Positions 1 through 9,396 of a stretch of DNA of 64,000 bases are shown piece after piece. The position numbers were made by a program, and so were the translations under genes. The notes under the pieces are model-generated. The model ran no database searches. It saw only the letters and a list, made by a program, of their open reading frames with translations, and was not told the DNA's origin. This DNA is from Paenibacillus montanisoli (GTDB lineage Bacteria > Bacillota > Bacilli > Paenibacillales > Paenibacillaceae). Each line of letters opens with the position of its first letter. Position 1 is the first letter of the stretch. The stretch spans positions 186,001 through 250,000 of the forward strand of contig NZ_QLUW01000001.1 in NCBI RefSeq assembly GCF_003268025.1, written 5' to 3'.

Positions 1-2
1 TG

Positions 3-560
3 ACCAAAGGCATTTTGCGCTTTATCGGGAAGCTGCAGGCGGGGCCGCTAAAGCGGATCGTGCTGACGCACGGGCATTCCGATCATGTCGGCGCCATCGC
101 GGGACTGCTTGCCAAGTATCCCGATGCTGATGTTTATGCGCATGAAATCGAATTCCCCTACATGGAGGGGAGGGAGCCCTATCCTCGGCGGAAGAAGGCC
201 GGGCAGACGGTGCGGCCCGGGCTTGCGAAGCCTTTGAAAACAAACGAGGATGGCGGCGGCGGTCTCGCGGCAATCGGCAGCTTGTCCGTTTATCATACGC
301 CCGGCCATTCGCCGGGGCATGTCGCCTATTACCACGAGCAGGACGGCGTGCTGCTTGCGGGGGATATGTTTACGTCTTCAAAAGGACGGTTGCGCAGGCC
401 GATGCCGATGTTTACGGCGGATATGGACGAAGCTGTCCGCAGCAGCGAAATTGTACGAAAGCTGCGGCCGGCGCGGCTGGAGATTTGTCATGGCGGTCCG
501 GTGCTGGAGCCGGCAGCGCAGCTGGATGCGTACCAAGCTGCTGCGTCAAGGGCCAACTAG
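3..560 (+). CDS. MBL-fold metallo-hydrolase (5' end cut off by window)
   Basis: C-terminal part of a metallo-beta-lactamase-fold hydrolase; the reading frame is open to the window edge, so the true start lies upstream. The zinc-binding signature HGHSDH is at about residues 23-28 of the visible part, followed by HTPGHSPGH and a GD pair that supply further metal ligands. About 185 residues are visible, consistent with a 230-300 aa family member lacking its first strands. The family hydrolyses varied substrates (thioesters, lactones, phosphodiesters), so no substrate can be named. It converges on the WYL regulator, overlapping it by 4 bases. Confidence 0.85.
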   Translation, partial: TKGILRFIGKLQAGPLKRIVLTHGHSDHVGAIAGLLAKYPDADVYAHEIEFPYMEGREPYPRRKKAGQTVRPGLAKPLKTNEDGGGGLAAIGSLSVYHTPGHSPGHVAYYHEQDGVLLAGDMFTSSKGRLRRPMPMFTADMDEAVRSSEIVRKLRPARLEICHGGPVLEPAAQLDAYQAAASRAN

Positions 561-1522
561 CGCCGATGGTGCCGCATCAGCTCGGCGGCTAATTCGACTA
601 GCCGTTCGCGAAGGCGCGCCGGCTCCGCCACTAGAATGCGGGTGCCGAAGCTGAGCAGGTGATGGGGGACGTAGGTTTCAAGCAAATACGCCTCCATCAT
701 GAAGGTGGCGGAATCTGCCGTGCGTTCCGTCAGCGTATCGTTGAACAGCCACATATCGCATAGCGCGTTTATCACCGGCAAGCTGCCTTGGAGCACGACG
801 GTCGTAAGCGGCTCATCGCCGGTGTTTGGCCGCTTGAGGTTCTGCAGGAGAAAGTTGCGGGCGGAGAAATCTGCCGGGCGCTCAAACTGGGCGTTTGTTT
901 CGGAAAGCGAAGTGATTCGATCGACGCGGAAGCTGCGCGTCGACTGGCGGAGATGGCAGTATGCGATGATGTACCATTTGCCGCGCCAATGCACCAGGCC
1001 GAACGGGTCGATATCGCGTTCCTGCGCTTCCTGGCCGAAGCCCTTCTGATAGACCATACGCTGCGTCCTGAACCCGGCGACTGCCTGCTCGAGCTGCTTT
1101 AAATAACCTTCGACATTCGCTTGTGGCATAGACGGATTGACGACCTCGAATCCGACCATATGCCGCTCGATTTCGCTGCGCTGCTCCTCATTGGTGTAGC
1201 GCTTTAATTTTGTAACGGCTTGCTGAAGCACGTCGCCGTAGGGGTAACCGGCTTCTTGCGCGAAATGCGCGGCTTGGATGAGCGCCTTCTGTTCTTCGAG
1301 ATCGAAGAAGAGCGGAGATTCCTTGAAATGCTCGAGCAGGCTGTAGCCGCCGTTATGGCCGGAGTCGGCCACGATCGGGACGCCGCTGGCGCAGAGCGCA
1401 TCGATGTAACGGTAAACGGTACGGATGTGCATCTCCAGCGAATCGGCCAGCTGTTTGGCGGTCATTCGCCTGTTTGCTTTGAGCAGCCACAGAATGGCCA
1501 GCATGTTGTCTGCTTTTGACAT
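557..1522 (-). CDS. YafY-type HTH/WYL-domain transcriptional regulator
   Basis: Transcriptional regulator of the DeoR-like HTH plus WYL family, 321 aa. An N-terminal winged helix (residues about 1-60, with KQLADSLEMHIRTVYRYIDAL as recognition region) is followed by a GGYSL turn typical of YafY proteins. The WYL domain spans about residues 135-215 (FGLVHWRGKWYIIAYC, then a basic SFRVDRI stretch) and usually binds a ligand or nucleic acid. The C-terminal WCX-like extension is present. A GGAGG lies 11-12 bases before the ATG. It starts only 20 bases after the pseudouridine synthase gene ends, so the two are probably cotranscribed. The target is unknown. Confidence 0.88.
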   Translation of the reverse strand: MSKADNMLAILWLLKANRRMTAKQLADSLEMHIRTVYRYIDALCASGVPIVADSGHNGGYSLLEHFKESPLFFDLEEQKALIQAAHFAQEAGYPYGDVLQQAVTKLKRYTNEEQRSEIERHMVGFEVVNPSMPQANVEGYLKQLEQAVAGFRTQRMVYQKGFGQEAQERDIDPFGLVHWRGKWYIIAYCHLRQSTRSFRVDRITSLSETNAQFERPADFSARNFLLQNLKRPNTGDEPLTTVVLQGSLPVINALCDMWLFNDTLTERTADSATFMMEAYLLETYVPHHLLSFGTRILVAEPARLRERLVELAAELMRHHRR

Positions 1523-1542
1523 AGGCTGGGCTGCCTCCTTGG

Positions 1543-2586
1543 TTACTTGGGTTGGAAGCCTTCTTTGAACGGCGCGAGGAAAGGCTTCGGAATACCGGTT
1601 TCGAAGCGCATCGGCTCGCCGGTTGCCGGATGCTGGAAAGCGAGGAGCCGGGCATGAAGGCCGAGCCGGTTCAGCGCTTTCGATTTGGAGCCATATTTTT
1701 TGTCGCCGACGATCGGGTGTCCGATATCCTCCATATGGACGCGAATTTGGTTTTTGCGGCCCGTTTCCAGCGATACCTCGAGCAGCGAGTAGTTTCGGTT
1801 GCTCTGCAGCACTTTGTAGTGTGTTACGGCATGTTGGGCATCGGTAGGATTGGTAGTCGAATACATTTTCAACGTCTTGCTTTCTTTGAGATAGGACGAG
1901 ATGGTACCCTCCGTTCTCTTGACCATCCCCTCGACGAGCGCGATATAGGTGCGATCCGTCACGGATTCCTGCCAGGTCGATTGAAGCTGCTGCTGCACCT
2001 GCTCGCTCTTGGCGAACATCATGACGCCGGAGGTGTCGCGGTCCAGCCGGTGGACGACGAAGATCCGGTTGCTCGGGTTGGCTGCCCTGACGTGAGCGGT
2101 CAGCTGCCGGTACGCGGTTAGTTCCGACTCCTGCTCGGAGGCGATTGACAGCAGACCGGACTCCTTCTCCACGACGATCAGGTCGTTATCCTCGTGCAGG
2201 ATAGTAAGCCCGATAAGCGGCGGCGACTCTACGATGCGCTCCTTGGACACGGTGACCGTTTGCCCGGGCTGCAGCAAGTAGTTGTGCACTTTCTGCGGCG
2301 TGCCGTTTACGGCGATTTGTCCGCGGCTTAGCATCGACTTGATCGCGTTGCGGCCTTCGCCTTTCACCTCTGAGAGCAAGAAGGCAAGCAGCTCTGCGCT
2401 TTCCTTCACTTGGTAGCTGCGGCTGGGAGCCGGGGAAGCTTGCTTCGATTGCGCGGTGCGCCGCGGCGCAGATGGTTGGACGGCGCCGGCGCTGCCGCGC
2501 GGGCTTGCGCTGCGATGCGCGCCGATCTGCCGACCGCCGGCAGCCGGCTTTGATTTATTCGATTTGGCGCGGTGCTTGTGATTCAT
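1543..2586 (-). CDS. RluA-family RNA pseudouridine synthase
   Basis: Converts specific uridines in rRNA or tRNA to pseudouridine. The protein has 347 aa: a basic low-complexity N-terminus of about 70 residues (Lys/Arg/Ser/Ala/Pro rich), an S4 RNA-binding segment (about 78-120, SMLSRGQIAVNG), and the RluA catalytic domain with HRLDRDTSG at about 180, whose Asp is the catalytic residue. The C-terminal part with GRKNQIRVHM and GDKKYG is also conserved. The target site cannot be told from sequence. The ATG is preceded by GGAG at about 12 bases. It is upstream of and close to the WYL regulator gene. Confidence 0.9.
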   Translation of the reverse strand: MNHKHRAKSNKSKPAAGGRQIGAHRSASPRGSAGAVQPSAPRRTAQSKQASPAPSRSYQVKESAELLAFLLSEVKGEGRNAIKSMLSRGQIAVNGTPQKVHNYLLQPGQTVTVSKERIVESPPLIGLTILHEDNDLIVVEKESGLLSIASEQESELTAYRQLTAHVRAANPSNRIFVVHRLDRDTSGVMMFAKSEQVQQQLQSTWQESVTDRTYIALVEGMVKRTEGTISSYLKESKTLKMYSTTNPTDAQHAVTHYKVLQSNRNYSLLEVSLETGRKNQIRVHMEDIGHPIVGDKKYGSKSKALNRLGLHARLLAFQHPATGEPMRFETGIPKPFLAPFKEGFQPK

Positions 2587-2759
2587 CTATCTATTACGCT
2601 CCTAGATCAAAATTGTACGTTCATTTTACTATACCGAAAGTATGGCGGTCATACAAATGTGGAAGTTCAGCGGTAAGGTAACCGGAAAAAGCAGCAGAGA
2701 GCACGAAAACGTGCACTCAGCTCAACCAATCTCCACACGAGGCTCCATTGCACGCGAAC

Positions 2760-2800
2760 AAAAAAAAGCCGAGCGCGCAAACCGTTTGCGCGACTCGGCT
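2760..2800 (-). terminator. Rho-independent terminator of the dioxygenase gene
   Basis: On the minus strand AGCCGAG and TCGCGCAAA pair with a matching 3' arm (GC-rich stem of about 15 bp with one mismatch) and are followed by a run of eight T. It lies just beyond the stop codon of the gene at 2810-3643. Confidence 0.85.
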
Positions 2801-2809
2801 CCAAATCTT

Positions 2810-3643
2810 TTACACCTGTACACCATGCTTCCGGTATACTTCCGGGAAATGATCGCCGACGAGAAGTTCGCCGGGCTGGACGTTGACATACGAGAGCATG
2901 ACATGCTCGCCGATCGGCTCATAGCGCGTATGGCCGGGCATGTAGTGGACCGCGATGGCGCGGCGTTTCATTTCGGAACGGTTGTGCGGGCTGCCGTGCC
3001 AGGTGAGGCAGTGGTGATAACCCACTTGGCCTTTCTTGATTTCGAACGGCACCGCTTCGACGACGGCATTGTTCGGCAGCATCTCCGGCCGCTTATGGAA
3101 CGGCTTAAATTCCTTCGTGCTGGAGAGGTAGCGCTGATGATTGCCCCATTTATGACTGCCGGGCACCATCCACATGCAGCCGTTCTCGATGACGGCATCG
3201 TCGAGCGCCACCCATGCGCTCACCAGGTCCGAAGGCTGAATGATCGGCCAGAGCGGATGGTCTTGATGCCAAGCGGTAGGACCGCCGGTTATCGGCGGCT
3301 TATATTGAATTTGGTCATGCCAAATCCGCAGCGAGTTGCTGTGCGTGAGCTGCGCAATCTCCTCGCAAATGACGGGATGAGCCGCATGCTGCAGAAACCG
3401 GTCGCTCGCGAGCCAAATATTGACGATCTGCACGACCTTCTCGCTCGCAATCATTTTCATATTGTCGTATGGGGAGTCCGACTCCAGCAAATTGCGGTTC
3501 AGCACCGGCTTCTTTACCGATTCGCCGTTCATCACTTTATCCAATTCCTCGCGAAGCTCTTCTACCTCGTCGTCGCTTAGCACGACGCCGCCCTTCAGAA
3601 ACCCGTTGTTTTCAAATTCCGCGATTTGTGCTTGACTTAACAT
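2810..3643 (-). CDS. Phytanoyl-CoA dioxygenase (PhyH) family protein
   Basis: Predicted Fe(II)/2-oxoglutarate-dependent oxygenase of 277 aa. The iron-binding HxD is in WHQDHP at about residue 130 and the distal histidine in the CLTWHGSPHNRS segment near 215, followed by the Arg/Ser that hold 2-oxoglutarate. The start at 3643 (MLSQ) is preferred because GGGAGG lies 10 bases before it; the ATG nine bases further upstream overlaps this ribosome site. It is transcribed divergently from an AraC regulator, a common arrangement for a regulator and its target. In Paenibacillus such genes often sit in sugar or compatible-solute loci. The substrate is unknown. Confidence 0.85.
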   Translation of the reverse strand: MLSQAQIAEFENNGFLKGGVVLSDDEVEELREELDKVMNGESVKKPVLNRNLLESDSPYDNMKMIASEKVVQIVNIWLASDRFLQHAAHPVICEEIAQLTHSNSLRIWHDQIQYKPPITGGPTAWHQDHPLWPIIQPSDLVSAWVALDDAVIENGCMWMVPGSHKWGNHQRYLSSTKEFKPFHKRPEMLPNNAVVEAVPFEIKKGQVGYHHCLTWHGSPHNRSEMKRRAIAVHYMPGHTRYEPIGEHVMLSYVNVQPGELLVGDHFPEVYRKHGVQV

Positions 3644-3778
3644 AAGAAGCATTCCTCCCTGAATCGTTGATTGCATGAACTAAGCATAGCGCAGTTTGAA
3701 AGCGGTGTATTTACATATACCGAACAGGGCTTTGCACTTTTCAAACATTGTAAGCGCCAAAAGAGGAGCTGAACCGAC

Positions 3779-4660
3779 ATGCCCGCGCCGCCGCAACCGA
3801 TTTCGCTCGGAGCGATCGAAAACCTGCTGCCAACCGTAAACTTCGCCAGCCATGCCGCCGCGGAAGCGCAGATGGTATGGGGCCCCCGCGCCATTCCGGA
3901 CTACCAGCTCTTCTATATTCAATCCGGCGAAGCGGTGGTTCAGATCGGCAAAGAACGCTTCGTGCTGAGCCCGGGAGACTGCGCGCTCTACGGACCCCAT
4001 TGTCCGCATAAGCTGACGATGCGCAGTGAAGGCATGTTTATCGGCATTCATTTTCTGTACAGCAGCCCTTCGCTCGCGCCCGTGCATCCGGCTTTTGGAA
4101 TCGAGAACCGCAGTGAGGAAGAGCTGTCGAGCAGCGTCCGCAGCAGCTACAAGCTTGCCATTGCCGGCCCGGAAGAGCTGGAGCTGCCGCCGTATTTTAC
4201 GATTCCGGGGCTTGAACCGATCCTGACGCGCATTGTCAAAGAGTACTTGAACGGCCAGCCCGGTTATACGATCGTCATGAGGGCTCTGATGACGGAGCTG
4301 CTGGCCGCAATCGCCCGGAACCAGCTCACAAGGCAGCCGAAATCGGATGACCAGCGCAAGATCGATCCGGCGCTCCTCGCGATCAGCAAAGAGCCGGAGA
4401 AGAACTGGAGCGTCGCGGAGCTGGCCGCTTTATGCGGCTATCATGTCATCTACTTCTCGTCGTTGTTCCGCAAATGCACGGGCGAGAGCCCGAAGCAGTA
4501 TCTCATTTCCGAGCGGATCCGCAAGGCCAAGTTTTATTTGTTAAGCGGGGAGAAGATGGAGGTTATCGCCGAGCGGCTTGGCTATGCGAGCGTGCATTAT
4601 TTCTCCCGGAATTTCAAAGAGGAAACCGGGCTTACGCCGACGGAATTCAAGCAGCGGTAG
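3779..4660 (+). CDS. AraC-family transcriptional regulator with cupin sensor
   Basis: A 293 aa regulator. The N-terminal cupin-like ligand domain (about residues 15-110, with GEAVVQIGKERFVLSPGD) is followed by a linker and a C-terminal double helix-turn-helix (about 195-292, ending YASVHYFSRNFKEETGLTP), the AraC signature. GAGGAG precedes the ATG by 9-10 bases. Its neighbour on the other strand is a PhyH dioxygenase; the 135-bp gap between the starts probably holds the shared control region, and the dioxygenase is the likely target (inferred). The inducer is unknown. Confidence 0.9.
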   Translation: MPAPPQPISLGAIENLLPTVNFASHAAAEAQMVWGPRAIPDYQLFYIQSGEAVVQIGKERFVLSPGDCALYGPHCPHKLTMRSEGMFIGIHFLYSSPSLAPVHPAFGIENRSEEELSSSVRSSYKLAIAGPEELELPPYFTIPGLEPILTRIVKEYLNGQPGYTIVMRALMTELLAAIARNQLTRQPKSDDQRKIDPALLAISKEPEKNWSVAELAALCGYHVIYFSSLFRKCTGESPKQYLISERIRKAKFYLLSGEKMEVIAERLGYASVHYFSRNFKEETGLTPTEFKQR

Positions 4661-4695
4661 ACCTGTTTTTCTAGTATCTAGCAAACGATTATTCA

Positions 4696-4724
4696 TAGAC
4701 AAAATAGAGGACCGATGATACGAT
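4696..4724 (+). promoter_or_regulatory. Sigma-A-type promoter of the serine protease gene
   Basis: TAGACA and TACGAT separated by 17 bases, about 40 bases before the start codon at 4764. Five of six bases match at the -35 and five of six at the -10. Confidence 0.5.
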
Positions 4725-4763
4725 AGACGGATGTAAGATTCAGGGAAAATTGGAGGAACAAGC

Positions 4764-6323
4764 GTGAGTTTTATTCCAGGCATAAAGAAGAAAGTGCTCT
4801 TATCCGTCCTATCCGCAGGGCTTGTCCTCGCACCGCTGTCCATCCATGGAACATCAACGGCTGAGGCCGCTTCGGCGCCAACTCAAACGTATGCAGCTAA
4901 TTCGCAGGCCGGCGCGACCTCCGTTGTAATTGACGGCAAGAAGCTTTCGCTGAGCCCGTCGCCGACTGCGTTGAAGGGGACAACTTTCGTCCCGATGCGG
5001 GCGATCTTTACCGCGCTGAAAGCAAGCGTGACGTGGGAGCCGGCGACGAAAACGATCATTGCCGTCAAAGGGCGCACGACGATTACACTGCAGCTTGGCA
5101 GTAAGAAAGCGGTCAAGAACGGCAAAGCTATCGCGCTAACTGCTGCGCCTCAGCAATTGAAAGGCGCGACCATGGTTCCGCTTCGCTTCATAGCGGAAGC
5201 GCTTGGCGCAGATGTGCAATTCAACCCAACCAAGGGCACGATCGCGATCACATCCGCCGAAGCGCTGCTGAAGAAGCGGCAGGAAGCCGAAGAGAAGGCT
5301 GAGCAGGCGAAGAAACCGCAGGTTCTGACCACTTCGCAGATCGTGGCTAAGAACGACGGCAAAGTCGTCATGATTATGACGGACACTGCGCAGGGCAGCG
5401 GCGTTGTGATCGGGAAAGACGAAATTCTGACCAACTACCATGTCATTGCCGATGCGGCCGAGGGCAAGGCACTGCTGCTTAGCGGCAAAGAGATCGAACT
5501 TCAAGGCATCGTCGGTTATAACGAGCAGCATGATCTAGCGATCGTGAAGACGAAGACGCCTTTGAATATTGCTCCAGTCGAGATCGGAGTCGGGGCGGAG
5601 AAAGGCGACCATGTCGTTGCGATCGGCAGCCCCCTAGGCTTCCAAAATACGATTTCGGACGGCGTCATCAGCAACATTACCTACGACGGCGCCCAGTATT
5701 ATCAAATCAGCGCCCCAATCGACCACGGCAGCTCCGGCGGAGGCCTGTTCAACGATTACGGCGAGCTGATCGGCATTACGGCCGCGGGGATCGAGTCCAC
5801 GCAAGCTGATTTGAATTTTGCCGTTTCCTCTACGAATATATTAATGTTGAAATATGATTTGGAAGAGTCGCCGCCGAAGAAGATCGAATTTCTGCCAAAC
5901 CGCCTTCCGGATACGTTGAAGGGCGAATCCTTGGAGACGATCAAGGAGCTCTTCGAGGATGAGTTCTCCGAAATCGAAACCTTGGCCGGCACTACTTTGC
6001 TTGGCCAAATCGATATAACGCGGGATGCGCAAGGCTGGCTTGTCATCAGCGCGCAGATCGATCCGACCTTCTACATGGTCTCCGGGCACGAGTCGAGCGA
6101 ACACATGCGCATGTGGGCGCTGAACACCGGCTATGAGCTGCGCCGCATGCTGCCGGACGATACGATTCAACTGACGGTTTACTATGATCAGGAGTTCAGC
6201 TTTGAGCCGCGCGGCTTCGCGCCGGGTGAAGTGACGTCGGCCGGAAACGGCAAGTGGCGCGTGCGCTTCCCGGTCATCTCGTATCAAGGCAAAGACAAAG
6301 TGTTCGTGAGCGTCCGGGCGTAA
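4764..6323 (+). CDS. Secreted trypsin-like serine protease with copper-amine-oxidase-like N-domain
   Basis: A 519 aa exported protease. The GTG start has GGAGG 8 bases upstream. A signal peptide (basic KKK, hydrophobic 11-25, Ala-X-Ala near 36) leads to a copper-amine-oxidase-N-like domain (about 52-165, two motifs of the type GTTFVPMRAIF / GATMVPLRFIAEALGA), which in Firmicutes is a wall- or surface-associated module, not an oxidase. A charged linker follows, then a DegP/trypsin-like domain with His226 (TNYHVI), Asp257 (HDLAIV) and Ser324 (GSSGGG). There is no PDZ domain; the last 140 residues are unassigned. It probably acts at the cell surface. Confidence 0.85.
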   Translation: MSFIPGIKKKVLLSVLSAGLVLAPLSIHGTSTAEAASAPTQTYAANSQAGATSVVIDGKKLSLSPSPTALKGTTFVPMRAIFTALKASVTWEPATKTIIAVKGRTTITLQLGSKKAVKNGKAIALTAAPQQLKGATMVPLRFIAEALGADVQFNPTKGTIAITSAEALLKKRQEAEEKAEQAKKPQVLTTSQIVAKNDGKVVMIMTDTAQGSGVVIGKDEILTNYHVIADAAEGKALLLSGKEIELQGIVGYNEQHDLAIVKTKTPLNIAPVEIGVGAEKGDHVVAIGSPLGFQNTISDGVISNITYDGAQYYQISAPIDHGSSGGGLFNDYGELIGITAAGIESTQADLNFAVSSTNILMLKYDLEESPPKKIEFLPNRLPDTLKGESLETIKELFEDEFSEIETLAGTTLLGQIDITRDAQGWLVISAQIDPTFYMVSGHESSEHMRMWALNTGYELRRMLPDDTIQLTVYYDQEFSFEPRGFAPGEVTSAGNGKWRVRFPVISYQGKDKVFVSVRA

Positions 6324-6351
6324 CCGGGTCAGGCGAATATGCAGCACATAG

Positions 6352-6426
6352 AGAGCGGCCTTTGCGGAGCTCGGCGGAATTGCGAAACGCGCAGCCGCTG
6401 CCTCCGAGGGGCCGCTCTTCTTTTTT
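6352..6426 (+). terminator. Probable terminator after the protease gene
   Basis: AGAGCGGCC and GGCCGCTCT form a perfect 9-bp stem with a long loop of about 49 bases, followed by TCTTTTTT. Confidence 0.6.
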
Positions 6427-6496
6427 AAGTCGAGATTCGTTACAATAAGAAAGTTAGACGGGCTTTTATTCATGCAAACCAAAGGAATGACGATCG

Positions 6497-8317
6497 ATGA
6501 AAGTTGTGCTTTCCACGCTAAACGCTAAATATATTCATACCTCGCTTGCGCTGCGCTGTTTGAAGGCGTACAGCGAGAAGGATTTTGATATCGATATTGC
6601 GGAGTTTACGATCAAGGACCCTGCGATGAACATCGTAGCCGACTTGTTCGCCAGGAATCCCGATGTGGTGGGCTTCTCCTGCTATATTTGGAACATCGAA
6701 GAAACGATTACGGTCATAGACATGCTTCGGAAAATCAAGCCCGAAATCCGTATCGTCCTAGGCGGTCCGGAAGTAAGCTACGATACGGAGTTTTGGATGG
6801 AGCGGCTGTCCCAGGTAGATTACATTGTCGTGGGAGAAGGCGAAGAGACCTTCCACCACTTGCTCACGGAGCTGAAGGACACGCTCAAATTCCATCTGGT
6901 GTTCGGACTTGCCTACAGGAAAGAGCATCAGGACGGCCGGCTCGAAGTCATCGTGAATCCGCCGAGACCGAAGCTCGATCTGGCGACTCTGCCTTCGCCG
7001 CATCGTTTCGCGGAGGATGTGCCGCGTCTCGCGAGCCGCGTCGTCTATTTCGAGACGAGCCGGGGCTGTCCGTTCAGCTGTCAATTTTGCTTATCGAGCA
7101 TCGAGGTCGGCGTCCGGTATTTCGATATGGAACGGACGAAATCCGACCTGCTGTACTTGATAGACGCGGGCGCGAAGCTGATCAAGTTCGTCGATCGCAC
7201 CTTTAACATTAAGAGAGATTATGCGCTGGAAATTTTTCAGTTCCTGATCGAGAATCATAAAGGCTGCGTATTCCAGTTTGAAATTACGGCGGATATCATG
7301 CGTCCAGAGGTGCTCGATTATTTGGCGGAGCATGCGCCGCCAGGCATCTTCAGATTCGAAATCGGCGTTCAATCGACGAACGATCTGACGAACGAAGCGG
7401 TGCAGCGCCGCCAGAATTTTGCGAAGCTGACCCGTACGGTCAATAAGGTGAAGGAAAGCGGTAAAATCGATCAGCATCTCGATCTGATCGCCGGCCTGCC
7501 GCACGAGAACTACGATTCCTTCCGCAAAACGTTCAATGACGTGTTCGACCTTAGACCCGAGGAGCTGCAGCTGGGCTTCCTGAAGATGCTTCGCGGTACA
7601 GGCATGCGCCTCGACGCGGACAAGCACGGCTACATTTACATGGACCGCGCGCCTTACGAAATACTCGGCAACGACATTATGCCGTTCTCGGACATTGTGC
7701 GGATCAAACGCGTAGAGGATGTTTTGGAAAAATATTGGAATGCGCACCGGATGGATCATGCGCTGCTCTATCTTGTAGAGCGGGCGTTTCCTTCGGCCTT
7801 CGACTTCTTCCAGCAGTTCGGTGATTACTGGGAAGGCCGGGGGTGGCAGAAGATCGGACACCAGCTGGAGGATCTATTTTCGCGGCTGTGGGCGTTTCTC
7901 TCGGAAACGGATGCGGCGCGGGCGGAGGAAGAACGCAGCGGCTGGCAGCTGGATGTTGCGCTTGGCCTCATGAAGCTGGATTTCTTCCTGAACCACAATT
8001 ATAAGCCGCGCAAGGTATGGTGGGATTTCACCATGGACAAATCGGAATTGAACGGCTGGATGCAGCGCCTTGCCGAGCGTCCGTCGGATGTGTCGGAGGC
8101 TTTCGCGGCACTGGGACTGAGCGAGAAGGAGCTTCATAAGCATGCCGTCATCGAACGGCTGCCGTTTAACCTGAACCGATACTTGCATGAAGGCATCGTC
8201 TCGGCGAAGGAAGACACGCTGCTCGTCGTCATCTACAGCGGCGGCGGAAAGAGCGATTCTCGGTCGGCTGATTACTATACGCTCCTGCTCGTACCATCGG
8301 CTTCGGGACAAGCTTGA
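6497..8317 (+). CDS. B12-binding-domain radical SAM protein (DUF4080-type)
   Basis: A 606 aa protein with an N-terminal Rossmann-like cobalamin-binding fold (about 1-135, VGFSCYIWNIEE and VLGGPEVSYD), a radical SAM domain beginning near residue 180 with SRGCPFSCQFC, the CxxxCxxC that holds the 4Fe-4S cluster, and a C-terminal region of the DUF4080 type. Such enzymes use S-adenosylmethionine and often cobalamin for methylation or rearrangement chemistry. The substrate is unknown. The B12-binding His of classical DxHxxG is not apparent, so cobalamin binding is not certain. It is a single gene between two hairpin or promoter regions. Confidence 0.85.
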   Translation: MKVVLSTLNAKYIHTSLALRCLKAYSEKDFDIDIAEFTIKDPAMNIVADLFARNPDVVGFSCYIWNIEETITVIDMLRKIKPEIRIVLGGPEVSYDTEFWMERLSQVDYIVVGEGEETFHHLLTELKDTLKFHLVFGLAYRKEHQDGRLEVIVNPPRPKLDLATLPSPHRFAEDVPRLASRVVYFETSRGCPFSCQFCLSSIEVGVRYFDMERTKSDLLYLIDAGAKLIKFVDRTFNIKRDYALEIFQFLIENHKGCVFQFEITADIMRPEVLDYLAEHAPPGIFRFEIGVQSTNDLTNEAVQRRQNFAKLTRTVNKVKESGKIDQHLDLIAGLPHENYDSFRKTFNDVFDLRPEELQLGFLKMLRGTGMRLDADKHGYIYMDRAPYEILGNDIMPFSDIVRIKRVEDVLEKYWNAHRMDHALLYLVERAFPSAFDFFQQFGDYWEGRGWQKIGHQLEDLFSRLWAFLSETDAARAEEERSGWQLDVALGLMKLDFFLNHNYKPRKVWWDFTMDKSELNGWMQRLAERPSDVSEAFAALGLSEKELHKHAVIERLPFNLNRYLHEGIVSAKEDTLLVVIYSGGGKSDSRSADYYTLLLVPSASGQA

Positions 8318-8342
8318 GCGAGATTGGTATATGGTGTAAAAT
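8314..8342 (+). promoter_or_regulatory. Possible promoter of the aldo/keto reductase gene
   Basis: TTGAGC and TAAAAT with 17-base spacing; the -35 overlaps the stop codon of the upstream radical SAM gene. Confidence 0.4.
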
Positions 8343-8388
8343 CGAAGAGGTTTTATACAAGCGATTTACTATCTTTTCTTAAGGAGCG

Positions 8389-9387
8389 ATGAACGTGGTC
8401 TATTTGGCTAATCAAGAACGTTACGCATCGATGACCTATAACCGCAGCGGACGCTCAGGCTTGAAGCTGCCCGCGATTTCGCTAGGCCTATGGCACAATT
8501 TCGGCGGCGTCGACAAGTACGAGAACGGCCGCGCAATGCTGCGCCGCGCGTTTGACTTGGGCATTACCCACTTTGACCTGGCGAACAACTACGGTCCTCC
8601 TGCCGGATCGGCCGAAGAGATGTTCGGTCAAATGATGACATCTGATTTCAAGCCGTACCGCGACGAAATGATCATTTCCTCCAAAGCCGGCTACTACATG
8701 TGGCCAGGCCCGTACGGGGAATGGGGATCGCGCAAATATTTGATCGCTTCCCTGGAGCAAAGCTTGAAACGAATGAACCTGGACTATGTCGATATTTTCT
8801 ACTCCCACCGTCCGGATCCGGATACGCCGCTTGAAGAGACGATGGGCGCGCTCGATCACATGGTGCGTTCGGGCAAGGCGCTCTATGTCGGCATTTCGAG
8901 CTACAGCGCAGAGCAATCCGCGCGTGCAATCGAGATCATGAAGCAGCTGGGCACGCCGCTTGTCATTCATCAGCCGAGCTATAACATGCTGGACCGCTGG
9001 ATCGAGAACGGCCTGCAGGACGTGCTGGAAGAGAACGGCGTCGGCAGCATCGCGTTCTGTCCGCTTGCGCAAGGCTTGCTGACGAATAAATACTTAAACG
9101 GCATTCCGAGCGATTCGCGCGCGGCAAGCTCAACCGGCTTCCTGAGCGAGAGTGCGGTATCGCCGGAGCGTGTGACCCAGCTGCAGAAGCTGAATGCCAT
9201 CGCGGCGGAACGCGGCCAGTCGCTGGCGCAAATGTCGCTGGCGTGGGTGCTTCGCGGCGGACGCGTCACCTCCGCGCTGATCGGCGCAAGCCGTGTCAGC
9301 CAAATCGAGGACAACGTCGCTGCGCTGAACAATCTCTCGTTTTCGAGCGATGAACTGGCGAGCATCGAAGCTATTTTGCGGAAATAG
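8389..9387 (+). CDS. Aldo/keto reductase, YghZ/Gpr-like
   Basis: NADPH-dependent aldo/keto reductase of 332 aa resembling the YghZ (L-glyceraldehyde-3-phosphate reductase) and Kv-beta-like subgroup. Catalytic residues visible in order: Asp and Tyr in DLANNYGPP (about 58-66), Lys in SSKAGYY (about 95), and His in YSHRPDPDTPLEE (about 139). Cofactor-contact sequence ALIGASR is near the C-terminus. AAGGAG lies only 2 bases before the ATG at 8389 but 8 bases before an in-frame GTG at 8395, so translation may actually begin at 8395. The physiological substrate is unknown; the family detoxifies aldehydes and methylglyoxal. Confidence 0.88.
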   Translation: MNVVYLANQERYASMTYNRSGRSGLKLPAISLGLWHNFGGVDKYENGRAMLRRAFDLGITHFDLANNYGPPAGSAEEMFGQMMTSDFKPYRDEMIISSKAGYYMWPGPYGEWGSRKYLIASLEQSLKRMNLDYVDIFYSHRPDPDTPLEETMGALDHMVRSGKALYVGISSYSAEQSARAIEIMKQLGTPLVIHQPSYNMLDRWIENGLQDVLEENGVGSIAFCPLAQGLLTNKYLNGIPSDSRAASSTGFLSESAVSPERVTQLQKLNAIAAERGQSLAQMSLAWVLRGGRVTSALIGASRVSQIEDNVAALNNLSFSSDELASIEAILRK

Positions 9388-9396
9388 TAACGAAGA

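Noticed and set aside
3697..3710. CcpA cre-like sequence TGAAAGCGGTGTAT between the dioxygenase and AraC genes
   Set aside because: The left half fits but the right half lacks the conserved CA, so symmetry is missing.
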